Origin: DSAR01 sp034437315
GTDB taxonomy: Bacteria > Chloroflexota > Anaerolineae > B4-G1
Assembly (NCBI GenBank): GCA_034437315.1
Contig: DAOTUC010000314.1
Coordinates: 1 to 22,415 of the forward strand
DNA length: 22,415 nucleotides
Direction: 5' to 3'
Positions 12,995 to 22,408 of this stretch are shown here, piece by piece. Within the stretch, counting starts at the first letter, position 1. Every line of letters begins with the position of its first letter. The translations under genes and the position numbers were made by a program. Under the pieces are notes generated by a model. It was not told where the DNA came from and did no database searches. It was given only the letters and a program-made list of their open reading frames with translations.

Positions 12995-15607
12995 ATGTCT
13001 CGCCTTCGAAAGTTGGGACGTATTTTCGTCCCTCTGACGTTGCTGCTGCTGGCGGTGGCTATCTACAGCGTGCTCCGCTGGCTTATGGTGGACCTCCCAT
13101 CTCCCGACCGGCTCTACGAGCGGACGGCGGCGCCCTCGACCCGCATCTACGATCGCTCTGGGCGCCTGTTGTACGAGATCCTCGATCCCCACGGCGGCGC
13201 GCACGCGCCCATCCCGCTGGCGGACGTGCCGCCCGCCTGCCTGCACGCGACGGTCGCCACCGAGGACGCCAGCTTCTACCGGAATCCCGGCGTCGACCTG
13301 CGGGCCATCCTCCGCGCGCTGTGGATCAATTTACAGGGCGGCGAGATCCTCTCGGGCGGCAGCACCATCACCCAGCAACTAGCCCGTAACGTGCTGCTTT
13401 CTCCGGACGAGCGGATCGAGATCAGCCTGACGCGCAAGCTGCGCGAGACGATCCTGGCCTGGCGCTTGTCGCGGGCCTACAGCAAGGACGAGATCCTCAC
13501 GCTCTACCTGAACGAGACCTATTACGGCAACCTGGCCTATGGGCTGGACGCCGCCGCCCGTACCTATTTCGCCAAGGGGGCGACCGACCTCGACCTGGCG
13601 GAATGCGCGCTCCTGGCCGGGTTGCCCCAGGCGCCGGCGATATACAATCCCCTGGAAAACCCCGACCTGGCGCGGGACCGGCAGCGGATAGTGCTGGACC
13701 TGATGGTCAAGCACGGCTACATCGCGTCTGAGGAGGCGAACCTGGCGGCGCAGGAAACGCTGCGCTTCGCCTCGGCGCCTTTCCCCATTGAGGCCCCTCA
13801 CTTCGTGATGCACGTGTGGGGTCGATTGGAGCGGGAATTTGGCCTGGAGGCGATTTACACCCAGGGCTTGCAGGTTTACACGACGCTGGACCTGGACGCG
13901 CAAGAGATGGCCCGGCGCGTGATGCGCTACCGGCTGGCCCAACTGGCTGACACCAGCGCGGGACAGCCGGACCGCAACGTCCGCAACGCCGCCGTCGTGG
14001 TGATGGACCCGCAGACCGGCGAGGTGTTGGCCATGGTCGGCAGCCCGGACTATTTCGACCCGCAAATCGACGGCGCGGTCAACGGGGCGATGACGCGCCG
14101 TCAGCCTGGCTCCTCCATCAAGCCCATCACCTACGCCGCCGCCTTCGACCCCACGCGCCCCCGACCGCTCACGCCGGCGACGATGATGGTCGACGTGCGC
14201 ACCGCTTTCGTCACCCGCGAGGGCGAGCCTTACGTCCCCCGCAACTACGACCGGCGGTGGCATGGGCCGGTGTTGCTGCGACAGGCGTTGGCCTCCAGTT
14301 ACAACCTGATCGCCGTCAAGGTGTTGGACGACGTGGGCCTGGAAGCGATGATCGACCTGGCCCGCGCGATGGGCATCAGCACCTTCGATAGCGACGAGTC
14401 GGGTCAAATCGACGAACGCTTCGGGCTGGCACTGACGTTGGGCGGGGGCGAGGTGCGTCTGCTGGAACTGACGGCGGCCTACGGGGCCTTCGCTAACACC
14501 GGTTATCGCATCGATCCGGTGACCATCGCGCGGGTGGAGGATCACGAAGGACAGGTTTTGAAAGCCTGGGAAACGGCGCCGGGCAAGCGGGTGCTGGACG
14601 AGCGGGTGGCCTACCTCATCACCGATATTTTGAGCGACAATTTCGCCCGCGCGCCGACTTTCGGCGAGGGGAGCGCGTTGCGGCTCACCCGTCCGGCGGC
14701 CGTCAAGACCGGCACCACCAGCGATTGGCGCGACAATTGGACGGTGGGCTACACGCCGGATCTGGTGGTGGGCGTGTGGGCCGGAAACGCCGATAATTCG
14801 CCGATGCGGTCCGGCCGCTCGGCCGGCGTTAGCGGCGTGACCGGCGCGGCCCCCATCTGGCGCGACGTGATGGAGACGCTGCTCAAGGGGCGGCCTGTGC
14901 GCGACTTCGTCGAGCCACCGGGGCTGGCGCGGGCGACGGTCTGCGCCGACAGTGGACTGCCCCCGGCCGCGGTGATCGGGGATCGAGACGCGGGCCAGGG
15001 CGTGCGGCGAATGGTGCGCTGCTCGCGCACGGTGCGGGAGATCTTCATCGCGGGTACCGAACCGACCCAGCGCGCCATCGACGATTGGCATTGGGAGTAC
15101 GCCCTTGACGTGCGCAATGGCCTTCTGGCCGGGCCCGAATGCGCGCCGGAGTTCGTGACGCGGGAGCGGTACACGCTTTATCCGGCTGAGGCCCAGGATT
15201 GGGCGCGCTGGCAAAACATCCCCCAGCCGCCGGAGACGTACTCGCCCCTATGCCCGGGGCCATCAGATGGGCAAGCAGTGGCGCGGGTGATGGGGTCGCC
15301 GGCCCTGGAAGACGACCGGCGGCCATTGATCTTGACCAGCCCTGACCAGGGCAGCCAATACCGCATCTCCCCGGAACTTCCCCGCTCGGCGCAGCAGATC
15401 TGGGTAGCCGCCCGCCCCGGCGATGGGATCTCGCTGCGCCAGGTGGCGCTCATCGTGAACGATCAAGTCTTAGCCACGCTGACCGCTCCCCCCTACCAGG
15501 CCCTGTGGACGATAGAACCGGGGACGCATACCTTCACAGCGCTCGGCGTGGACCCGGCGGGGGATGAGGTCAGAGGGAATCGAGTTGTCATTGAGGTCGA
15601 TCGGTAA
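12995..15607 (+). CDS. pbpC: penicillin-binding protein 1C-type transglycosylase/transpeptidase
   Basis: 870 residues with the ATG at 12995, preceded by GAGG at 7-nt spacing. It is a bifunctional peptidoglycan synthase anchored by an N-terminal helix (about 9-31). The glycosyltransferase domain (about 50-220) has catalytic Glu 90 in TEDASFYRNPGVD, GGSTITQQLARN, RKLRETILAWRL and ILTLYLNETYYG. The transpeptidase domain (about 315-625) has the nucleophile Ser 373 in SSIK, Ser 435-Tyr-Asn, and KTGTT with Lys 571. A cysteine-containing region (about 635-720) precedes a C-terminal domain (about 765-870: PLILTSPDQGSQYRI to GNRVVIEV) resembling the PBP1C C-terminal domain, which sets it apart from PBP1A. 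An alpha-2-macroglobulin gene follows after 15 nt, the arrangement known for pbpC and yfhM in E. coli and many other bacteria. Confidence 0.93.
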   Translation: MSRLRKLGRIFVPLTLLLLAVAIYSVLRWLMVDLPSPDRLYERTAAPSTRIYDRSGRLLYEILDPHGGAHAPIPLADVPPACLHATVATEDASFYRNPGVDLRAILRALWINLQGGEILSGGSTITQQLARNVLLSPDERIEISLTRKLRETILAWRLSRAYSKDEILTLYLNETYYGNLAYGLDAAARTYFAKGATDLDLAECALLAGLPQAPAIYNPLENPDLARDRQRIVLDLMVKHGYIASEEANLAAQETLRFASAPFPIEAPHFVMHVWGRLEREFGLEAIYTQGLQVYTTLDLDAQEMARRVMRYRLAQLADTSAGQPDRNVRNAAVVVMDPQTGEVLAMVGSPDYFDPQIDGAVNGAMTRRQPGSSIKPITYAAAFDPTRPRPLTPATMMVDVRTAFVTREGEPYVPRNYDRRWHGPVLLRQALASSYNLIAVKVLDDVGLEAMIDLARAMGISTFDSDESGQIDERFGLALTLGGGEVRLLELTAAYGAFANTGYRIDPVTIARVEDHEGQVLKAWETAPGKRVLDERVAYLITDILSDNFARAPTFGEGSALRLTRPAAVKTGTTSDWRDNWTVGYTPDLVVGVWAGNADNSPMRSGRSAGVSGVTGAAPIWRDVMETLLKGRPVRDFVEPPGLARATVCADSGLPPAAVIGDRDAGQGVRRMVRCSRTVREIFIAGTEPTQRAIDDWHWEYALDVRNGLLAGPECAPEFVTRERYTLYPAEAQDWARWQNIPQPPETYSPLCPGPSDGQAVARVMGSPALEDDRRPLILTSPDQGSQYRISPELPRSAQQIWVAARPGDGISLRQVALIVNDQVLATLTAPPYQALWTIEPGTHTFTALGVDPAGDEVRGNRVVIEVDR

Positions 15608-15622
15608 GAAGGAGGTTATCCG

Positions 15623-18600
15623 GTGAAAGACGTGAGAATCAACAAATATCTAGCCATCCTGCTCATTCTGAGCGTGCTGGCGATGGCGTGCCAGTGTCCG
15701 CTTTCATCTGTGTTTGTTCGTTCGACGCCCACGCCGGAACTGGCGCCAACAGCGGCAGGGCCGACGCCGACGCCGTTACCTCCATTGCCGCCGCAGGTGA
15801 TCCAAATAGCACCAGCGCGAGGGGAGGAACAGCCGCTCGACGCGCCGCTGCAATTTGTCTTCGACCAGCCGATGGACGAGGAGGCGGTGGAATCCGCCTT
15901 TTCCATCGAGCCGCAGGTGGCGGGCGCGTTCGAGTGGGTCAGCCCGCGCGCGGTGCAGTTCAGGCCGGCGGGCGCTGGATTCAAGCGGGCCACGCGCTAC
16001 ACCGTCACCATCGACGAGCAGGCCCGCAGCGACAAGGACGTGTCGATGAAGGCGCCGGTGCGCTTCGAATTCGCCACGGTCGGTTACCTGGAGGTGGGCG
16101 CGGTCCAACCGGCCGACGAGACGGAGGAGGTGGTCACTGACGCCGTCGTGACCGTGGCCTTCAATCGCCCGGTCGTGCCCCTGGTCGCCATTGAGGATCA
16201 GGATAACCTGCCGCAGCCGTTGACTTTCACGCCGCCGGTGCGGGGGACGGGGGAATGGATCAACACTTCGATCTACGCCTTCACCCCGGCTGAGGATGAC
16301 GGTTTCGATCCGGCGACGACCTACAAGGCCCGAATCGGGGCGGGGCTGACGGATACCACCGGCGGCGTGCTGGAGGAGGATTTCACCTGGGAATTCACCA
16401 CCATCATGCCCGCCGTCGTCGGCGCCTACCCGGGCAGGCAGACGACCTACGTCAGCCTGGAACCCGCTGTCCACGTCGCCTTCAACCAGCCGATGGATCG
16501 CGACGGCGTCGAGGACTTCTTCGAGTTGCGCAACCTATCCACCGATGAGACGGTCGCGGGCGCGTTCGAGTGGCGCGACGAGGGATTGGTCTTGCCCGAT
16601 CGCAAGACTTATGAGCCGTACCAGTGGTCGTGGAGCGCGGGAGCGGGGCCGGAGCGGGTCGGGGCGGAGACGATGATCTTCACCCCCGACCAGCCGCTGG
16701 ATTTCGACACCGCCTACAGAGCGACGGTGGACGCCGGCGCGCCGGGGGCCACCGGGAGCGCGGGGACAGAATCCTCCTACACTTGGACCTTCGACACCAT
16801 CCGCGAACCGCGCATCCTCAGCACCAGCCCGCGCGACGGGGAGCAGAGCGCCCGGCCCTGGGGTGGGTTGGAGATCACATTCTCCAGCCCGATGGACCCC
16901 GAATCGATCAACGGCAATTTCACCATCAGCCCGTCGGTGGACCTGGGCGCGCGCGACGTGTATACCCATTGGTGGGATAGCGATACGAAATTGGAGATAT
17001 CCTTCCCCATCAAGGCCAGCGCCGATTACGAGGTCACGATCAGCGGCGCTGTGCGCGGGCGATACGGGCACGAACTGGGCGAAGATACGACCGTCCGCTG
17101 GCGGACCCGGGCCTACGACCCGATGGTCTACCTGCACAGCATGGGCAGGATCGTGACCTACAACGCCTACACCCGGACCCTGACCATGGTGACGGTGCGG
17201 AACGTGGAAGACGTTCATTTCTCCCTGTATCGCATGCCGCTGGACGATTTCCTCCGGGCGACCGGATCGAATTCGTGGAACTTCTGGAAAAATTACAACG
17301 GCCGGAAGGAGCACCTGGTCCGGGAGTGGACGATGGACGTGAACCCGCCCCTCAACCAGCGCAGCCTCTACGGTACCAAGCTCGCAGAGCGGGAGGATGG
17401 GTTGCTGGATCCGGGACTGTACTTCCTCCAGGTGCGCCCGGGGGAAATTTACCCTGAGGCGCGGTATGGCTCGTTAAGTTCGAGCAAGGAGATCCTGGTC
17501 GTCTCGCGCCACAACCTGAGCGTCAAGACCACCGTCAGCCAGACGTTGGCCTGGGCGACCGACCTGCGCTCCGGCGACGTGTCACCCGACATGCCGGTCA
17601 CGGTGATGGACGACGCCGGCGACGTGATGGATCGGGGCAGCACAGATCAGGACGGCGTTTTTCTGGGGCGCAAGGATCAGTCCCGAGACCGTTGGTCGCC
17701 GGTCTACGTCTTCCTCGGCGATCCGGAAAATCCCGGCGCCGATTTCTCCCTCGCGATCAACCAGTGGGACAGCGGCATTGGGCCCTGGCAATTTGGTCTG
17801 CCGATGAATTACGACATCAGCGGTTACGCCGGCTATTTCTTCACCGATCGCCCCATCTACCGCCCGGGGCAGACGGTCTATTTCAAGGGCGTGATCCGGG
17901 CGGACGACGACGCCCATTACGCGCTGCCCGACGATGAAAAACTGGTCCACATCTCTATCTCCGACGCTGAGGGAAAGACGATTCATTCGGAGGATCTCGA
18001 ACTCAGCGACGTGGGCACAGTGGATGGGGAGATCGAGCTAGACGAGGAGGCGTCGCTGGGCAACTATTCCATCCAGGCCACTTACCTGGAGAGCAAGGAT
18101 GCTCAGTTCTACACCAGTTTCCAGGTGGCCGAGTATCGCAAACCGGAATTTCAGGTCAAGGTGAAGACCGACCGGCTTGAATACGCCAACGGGGACCAGA
18201 TCAACGTCACCGCCCAGGCGACTTATTTCTTCGGCGGGCTGGTGGCCGACGCCGAGGTGCGCTACGTCGTCCTGAGCAACGATTACACGTTCCGCTACCA
18301 GGGGAAGGGCCGCTGGGATTTCGACGACCGGAGTTACGATTACTGGTGGTGGTGGCGTCAGCCCGGCGGGTCCTACGGCGAGCGGATCGCCGAGGGCGAG
18401 GGGGTCACCGACGCGGACGGCCGCTTCACCTTTGAGCTGGACGCTGACATCGCCGAGGAGACGTCCAGCCAGAACTTTACGCTGGAAGTGACTGTCACCG
18501 ACGTCAACAACCAGGAAGTCAGCAACCGCACCACGGCCATCGTGCACAAGGGGCATTTCTACATCGGCCTGAGCCCGGAACGGTACGTGGGCCGGGTGAA

Positions 18601-21600
18601 CGAGGAAAACCAGGTCGATCTGATCACCGTGGATTGGGAGAGCGAACCGCTCCCCGACCAGGAGGTGACGGTCGTCTTCGCCAGGCGAAACTGGTACAGC
18701 GTCCAGAAGCAGGGGGAGGACGGGCGCTACTACTGGGAGAGCGGCGTCGAGGACGTGCCGGTCTTCACCACCACCGTCGAGACGGACGCCGAGGGTTTGG
18801 GGCAGGTCAGCTTTACCCCGGAGGCGGGCGGGACGTATAAAGTGATCGCTACCGGCGTTGACCGGGCGGGCAACGAGGTGCGCTCGTCGACCTTCACCTG
18901 GGTCAGCGGGCGCTCGTACATCAGTTGGCGGCGCGACAACAACGACCGTATCGACCTGGTCACCGACAAGCAGCAGTACCAGGTGGGCGACACCGCCTCG
19001 ATCCTGGTGCCGCACCCGTACCAGGGCGAGGTCGAGGCGCTGGTCACCGTCGAACGGGGTTACGTCTACGAGCACTGGGTGGAGACGCTGGAGACCAACT
19101 CGGAACAGATCGAGATCCCCATCACCGAGGACCTGATCCCCAACGTCTTCGTCTCGGTGGTGGTCTTTCAGGGGAGCGATGAGAATGAGGGCGGGGGAAC
19201 GCCCAGTTTCAAGGTCGGTTACGCCCAGCTCTCCATCGACACGACGGAGAAGGAGTTGAACATCGAGTTGACGCCCGATCGCGCGGCGGACGAGCATTAC
19301 CAGCCGGGCGACGAGGCGACCTACGACGTTCACGTCACCGATAGCGCCGGCGACCCGGTGGAAGCGGAACTGGCGCTGGACCTGGTCGATCTGGCGGTGC
19401 TGACGTTGGCCGACCGGCCGGGGATGGGCCTGCTCAACTACTTCTGGCGCGAGCGGGGATTGGGCGTCAACACGGCCGTTGGCCTGACGCTCTCCGGCGA
19501 TCGCATCAGCGAGGAACTGGGAGACGAGGTCAAGGGCATGGGCGGCGGAGGCGGCGGCGAGGAGTTCGGTCCGGTGCGCGAGCGCTTCCCTGACCTGGCC
19601 TACTGGAACCCGGACCTGCGCACCGACGAGGACGGGCGCGCCCAGATCAGCGTCGAACTGCCCGATAATCTCACCACGTGGCGCTTGACCGCGCGCGGGG
19701 TCGACGCCAGGACGCTGGTGGGCGAGGCCCAGGTGGACGTCATCAGCACCAAGAGCCTGTTGCTGCGCCCGGTGGCCCCCCGCTTCTTCGTCGTCGGCGA
19801 CGAGGCGGAACTGGCGGTCGTCATACACAACAACACCAACGACCCGCTGGATGTAGAAGTCGCGCTCCAGGCGCAGGGTCTGGAGATCCACGGGGCGGCC
19901 CGCACGCAAACGAGCATCCCGGCCAATGACAAGGTCAAGCTGGCGTGGCCGGTCACGGTGCTGGACAGTGACGAGGTGACGTTGCGTTTCGGCGCCCGCT
20001 CGGCCCAGGCCGACCTGGCGGACGCGGTGGAGATCGCGCTGCCGGTCTACCGCTACAGCACGCCGGAGGTGGTCGCCACCGCCGGTTACATGGATGAGGA
20101 CGGCGAGCGGCTAGAAGCGGTCGCGCTGCCGCCCCGCTACGATCCTACCCAGGGGGAGCTCTCGGTCCACGTCGACCCCTCGCTGGCGGCCGGGATGGTG
20201 GAAAGCCTGGAATACCTGGAGCATTTCCCCTACGAATGCACCGAGCAGACGGTCAGCCGTTTCTTGCCCAACGTGGTCACCTATCGCGTCTTCGAGGAAT
20301 TGGGCGTGGCGCGGCCCGACCTGGAAGCACGGTTGCCGGCCTTGGTGAACCGGGCGCTCCAACGGCTCTACAACCAGCAGCATTACAACGGCGGATGGGG
20401 TTGGTGGGTGCAGGACGAATCCCGCCCCTACCTGACCGCCTACGTCCTGTTGGGCATGATTGAGGCGGACCGGGCCGGTTTCACAGTCGACCGCAACGTG
20501 ATGAACCGGGCGGCGCGATATCTGCGGGGGAGCTTGAGGTCGCGCCGCGACCTGGAGGAACACTGGAAGGCGAATGAGCAGGCCTTCATCCTGTACGTGT
20601 TGGCCGAGGCGGGAATAGGCGACCTCTCGCGGATGGAGACGCTGTTTCAGCAGCGGGATGCGCTGGATACCTTCGGCGAGGCCTACCTGGCGATGGCCTA
20701 TGGCGTGCTGGAGGAGGTCAAGCAGTCACGAATTGATACGCTGCTCTCCGACATCACCAGCGACGCCCTCCTCAGCGCCACCGGCGCCCACTGGGAGGAG
20801 GAGCGAGTCGACTACTACGCGATGAACACCGATACCCGTTCCACCGCCATCGTGCTGGCGGCCCTGGCCCGGCTAGATCCCGATAATGCGCTGGGAGCCA
20901 ACACCGTGCGCTGGCTCATGGCAGTTCGCAAGTCCGGGCGATGGGAGACGACCCAGGAGAACGTCTGGGCCATCCTGGGCCTGACCGATTGGATGGTCGC
21001 CACCGGCGAGTTGGAGGGGCATTACGGGTGGCGTGTGACGGTCAACGGCGAGTTGTTGGGCGAGGGTGAGGTGGACCAGGACAACCTCAAGGAGACGACC
21101 CAGTTGCAGATCGAGGTGGCCCGGCTGCTGGCCGAGGAGGCGAACCGGGTCCTCATCCAGCGCGACGCGCCCGTGGGCGAAGTGAACGGAGAGGGCCGGT
21201 TGTACTACAGCATGTACCTGCGTTACTTCAAGCCGGTGGAGGACGTGACGGCGCTCGACCGGGGCGTCATTGTCAGCCGCCGCTATACGCGCGTCGATTG
21301 CGATGGGGATAACGGTTGCCCCGCCGTGGACGAGGCCCAGGTGGGCGACGTGATCCAGGTCAATTTGACCATCATCGCGCCCCACGATCTGCATTACGTG
21401 GTGGTCGAGGATCCTTTCCCGGCCGGGGCCGAGGGGGTGGACGTCAGTCTGAAGACGACCAGCATCGCCCAGGAGGGGCCCCAGGCGATCCGCACCGACC
21501 GGAGTCACCCGTGGTGGGGTGGATGGGGCGCCTGGTGGTTCCGTCATACTGAGATGCGCGACGAGAAAGCGGTGCTCTTCGCCACCTATCTACCCAAGGG

Positions 21601-21751
21601 CACGTACGAGTACACCTACCTGATCCGGGCCAGCCTGCCCGGCGAGTTCCGCGCTATCCCTACCCACGCCTATGAGATGTACTTCCCAGAGGTGTTCGGG
21701 CGAAGCGACGGGGGCTTGTTCACGATATATACGGAGGCCAATGACCAATGA
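15623..21751 (+). CDS. bacterial alpha-2-macroglobulin lipoprotein with intact thioester
   Basis: 2042 residues, the largest gene here. The GTG start at 15623 has AAGGAGG at 7-nt spacing. A lipoprotein-like signal ends LAMAC (Cys 23), followed by a Thr/Pro linker. Three to four bacterial Ig-like repeats (about 50-500) carry the FDQPMDEEAVESAF, FNQPMDRDGVEDFF and FSSPMDPESINGNF pattern. Macroglobulin domains follow, with FTDRPIYRPGQTVYFKG near 740. A glycine run near 1306-1312 precedes FPDLAYWNPDLRTDEDGRA and LPDNLTTWRLTA, the alpha-2-macroglobulin domain proper. The thioester motif CTEQ is at 1539-1542, in the helical thioester domain with YNGGWGWW. Such proteins trap proteases through a bait region and a covalent thioester. 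Lipidation would hold this one outside the membrane, beside the PBP1C made by the preceding gene. Two tryptophan-rich loops (908-911 and 1964-1972) are unusual. Confidence 0.93.
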   Translation: MKDVRINKYLAILLILSVLAMACQCPLSSVFVRSTPTPELAPTAAGPTPTPLPPLPPQVIQIAPARGEEQPLDAPLQFVFDQPMDEEAVESAFSIEPQVAGAFEWVSPRAVQFRPAGAGFKRATRYTVTIDEQARSDKDVSMKAPVRFEFATVGYLEVGAVQPADETEEVVTDAVVTVAFNRPVVPLVAIEDQDNLPQPLTFTPPVRGTGEWINTSIYAFTPAEDDGFDPATTYKARIGAGLTDTTGGVLEEDFTWEFTTIMPAVVGAYPGRQTTYVSLEPAVHVAFNQPMDRDGVEDFFELRNLSTDETVAGAFEWRDEGLVLPDRKTYEPYQWSWSAGAGPERVGAETMIFTPDQPLDFDTAYRATVDAGAPGATGSAGTESSYTWTFDTIREPRILSTSPRDGEQSARPWGGLEITFSSPMDPESINGNFTISPSVDLGARDVYTHWWDSDTKLEISFPIKASADYEVTISGAVRGRYGHELGEDTTVRWRTRAYDPMVYLHSMGRIVTYNAYTRTLTMVTVRNVEDVHFSLYRMPLDDFLRATGSNSWNFWKNYNGRKEHLVREWTMDVNPPLNQRSLYGTKLAEREDGLLDPGLYFLQVRPGEIYPEARYGSLSSSKEILVVSRHNLSVKTTVSQTLAWATDLRSGDVSPDMPVTVMDDAGDVMDRGSTDQDGVFLGRKDQSRDRWSPVYVFLGDPENPGADFSLAINQWDSGIGPWQFGLPMNYDISGYAGYFFTDRPIYRPGQTVYFKGVIRADDDAHYALPDDEKLVHISISDAEGKTIHSEDLELSDVGTVDGEIELDEEASLGNYSIQATYLESKDAQFYTSFQVAEYRKPEFQVKVKTDRLEYANGDQINVTAQATYFFGGLVADAEVRYVVLSNDYTFRYQGKGRWDFDDRSYDYWWWWRQPGGSYGERIAEGEGVTDADGRFTFELDADIAEETSSQNFTLEVTVTDVNNQEVSNRTTAIVHKGHFYIGLSPERYVGRVNEENQVDLITVDWESEPLPDQEVTVVFARRNWYSVQKQGEDGRYYWESGVEDVPVFTTTVETDAEGLGQVSFTPEAGGTYKVIATGVDRAGNEVRSSTFTWVSGRSYISWRRDNNDRIDLVTDKQQYQVGDTASILVPHPYQGEVEALVTVERGYVYEHWVETLETNSEQIEIPITEDLIPNVFVSVVVFQGSDENEGGGTPSFKVGYAQLSIDTTEKELNIELTPDRAADEHYQPGDEATYDVHVTDSAGDPVEAELALDLVDLAVLTLADRPGMGLLNYFWRERGLGVNTAVGLTLSGDRISEELGDEVKGMGGGGGGEEFGPVRERFPDLAYWNPDLRTDEDGRAQISVELPDNLTTWRLTARGVDARTLVGEAQVDVISTKSLLLRPVAPRFFVVGDEAELAVVIHNNTNDPLDVEVALQAQGLEIHGAARTQTSIPANDKVKLAWPVTVLDSDEVTLRFGARSAQADLADAVEIALPVYRYSTPEVVATAGYMDEDGERLEAVALPPRYDPTQGELSVHVDPSLAAGMVESLEYLEHFPYECTEQTVSRFLPNVVTYRVFEELGVARPDLEARLPALVNRALQRLYNQQHYNGGWGWWVQDESRPYLTAYVLLGMIEADRAGFTVDRNVMNRAARYLRGSLRSRRDLEEHWKANEQAFILYVLAEAGIGDLSRMETLFQQRDALDTFGEAYLAMAYGVLEEVKQSRIDTLLSDITSDALLSATGAHWEEERVDYYAMNTDTRSTAIVLAALARLDPDNALGANTVRWLMAVRKSGRWETTQENVWAILGLTDWMVATGELEGHYGWRVTVNGELLGEGEVDQDNLKETTQLQIEVARLLAEEANRVLIQRDAPVGEVNGEGRLYYSMYLRYFKPVEDVTALDRGVIVSRRYTRVDCDGDNGCPAVDEAQVGDVIQVNLTIIAPHDLHYVVVEDPFPAGAEGVDVSLKTTSIAQEGPQAIRTDRSHPWWGGWGAWWFRHTEMRDEKAVLFATYLPKGTYEYTYLIRASLPGEFRAIPTHAYEMYFPEVFGRSDGGLFTIYTEANDQ

Positions 21752-22236
21752 TCGATAAAGAAAGTCCGACGTCCGAAGTCCAACGTCCGACGTCCAGCGT
21801 CCAACGTCCAACCGGCTTCACCGTCATCGCCGTGCTGTTGGCGCTGACCGCTTTGTTCACCATGGTCTTCTGGATCGTCTTCTTCGCCGATATGGCGGCG
21901 CAGGCCGATTCGTTCCTGGCCCGACAGTGCCCCGGGTGGTACGTGTGGGAGCGCTCGTTCCCCCTGGCCGACGCCTGGATGGCGGCGGCGGCCCTCGTCG
22001 GCGCCCTGGGCCTGATGCGCATGCGATCCTGGGGGCTGTTGTTCTGCGAACTGGCCGGCAGCGCGCTCGTCTTCCTGGGGCTGATGGACGTCCTGTTTTT
22101 CGTGCAGAACGGTCTCTATCTGCATTTCAATGCGGACGTCGCCGTGGAGGCGTTCATCCACGCCTGGGTCACCGGGTTTGGGGTGTTCGTCATCGCCTAC
22201 GTCTGGAGGCGACGGGATTTGTTGGTAACTACCTAG
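21748..22236 (+). CDS. four-helix integral membrane protein, function unknown
   Basis: 162 residues; the ATG at 21748 overlaps the alpha-2-macroglobulin stop in ATGA, with GGAGG 10 nt upstream, so the two are translationally coupled. I do not recognise a family. The N-terminal 22 residues are polar and come from DNA heptamer repeats (PTSEVQR then PTSSVQR). Four hydrophobic helices follow at about 24-47, 74-91, 95-119 and 131-153, with a basic tail (WRRRD). A short extracytoplasmic or loop segment with Cys and Trp (ARQCPGWYVWERS) lies between helices 1 and 2. Position suggests a membrane partner of the alpha-2-macroglobulin/PBP1C pair, but this is inferred from the operon only. Confidence 0.75.
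   Translation: MIDKESPTSEVQRPTSSVQRPTGFTVIAVLLALTALFTMVFWIVFFADMAAQADSFLARQCPGWYVWERSFPLADAWMAAAALVGALGLMRMRSWGLLFCELAGSALVFLGLMDVLFFVQNGLYLHFNADVAVEAFIHAWVTGFGVFVIAYVWRRRDLLVTT
21764..21812. repeat. seven tandem heptamers (GTCCRAC)
   Basis: Seven consecutive 7-bp units run in perfect phase: GTCCGAC, GTCCGAA, GTCCAAC, GTCCGAC, GTCCAGC, GTCCAAC and GTCCAAC. They lie inside the coding sequence of the membrane protein, encoding part of its polar N-terminus. Three units make 21 bases, so the encoded protein repeats every seven residues. Confidence 0.92.
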
Positions 22237-22311
22237 CGCGAAAAGACTGCAACCCTCTCGTTAGCACACGGAGCAGTTAAAAAGCGCGGTTCTCTGGGAT
22301 TTCGCATGGCG

Positions 22312-22408
22312 AGACCCTAAAGGTTTTGCTCAAGGCCGCGCAAACAACGTTTTTGCCTTAAACAATGACCTTTTTCCATCAAAACCAGCGCAAAAACCTT
22401 TAGGGTCT
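22312..22408. repeat. 97-bp element with terminal inverted repeats
   Basis: AGACCCTAAAGGTTTTGC (22312-22329) and GCAAAAACCTTTAGGGTCT (22390-22408) are inverted repeats identical except for one extra base. The interior contains a smaller palindrome, GCAAA-CAACG-TTTTTGC, at about 22340-22356. No flanking duplication could be seen. The rest of 22237-22415 holds no gene. Confidence 0.7.

Noticed and set aside
13379..15214. Long open frame (over 600 codons) on the minus strand opposite the PBP gene
   Set aside because: It lies wholly within a well-supported PBP1C gene and has no recognisable domain. GC-rich codon use on the real strand commonly leaves the opposite frame open.
18038..19909. Long open frame (over 600 codons) on the minus strand opposite the alpha-2-macroglobulin gene
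   Set aside because: Same reason: it is a shadow of a conserved gene, with low-complexity translation and no motif.
21764..21812. CRISPR-like array
   Set aside because: The units are adjacent heptamers with no spacers and there are no cas genes in the window.
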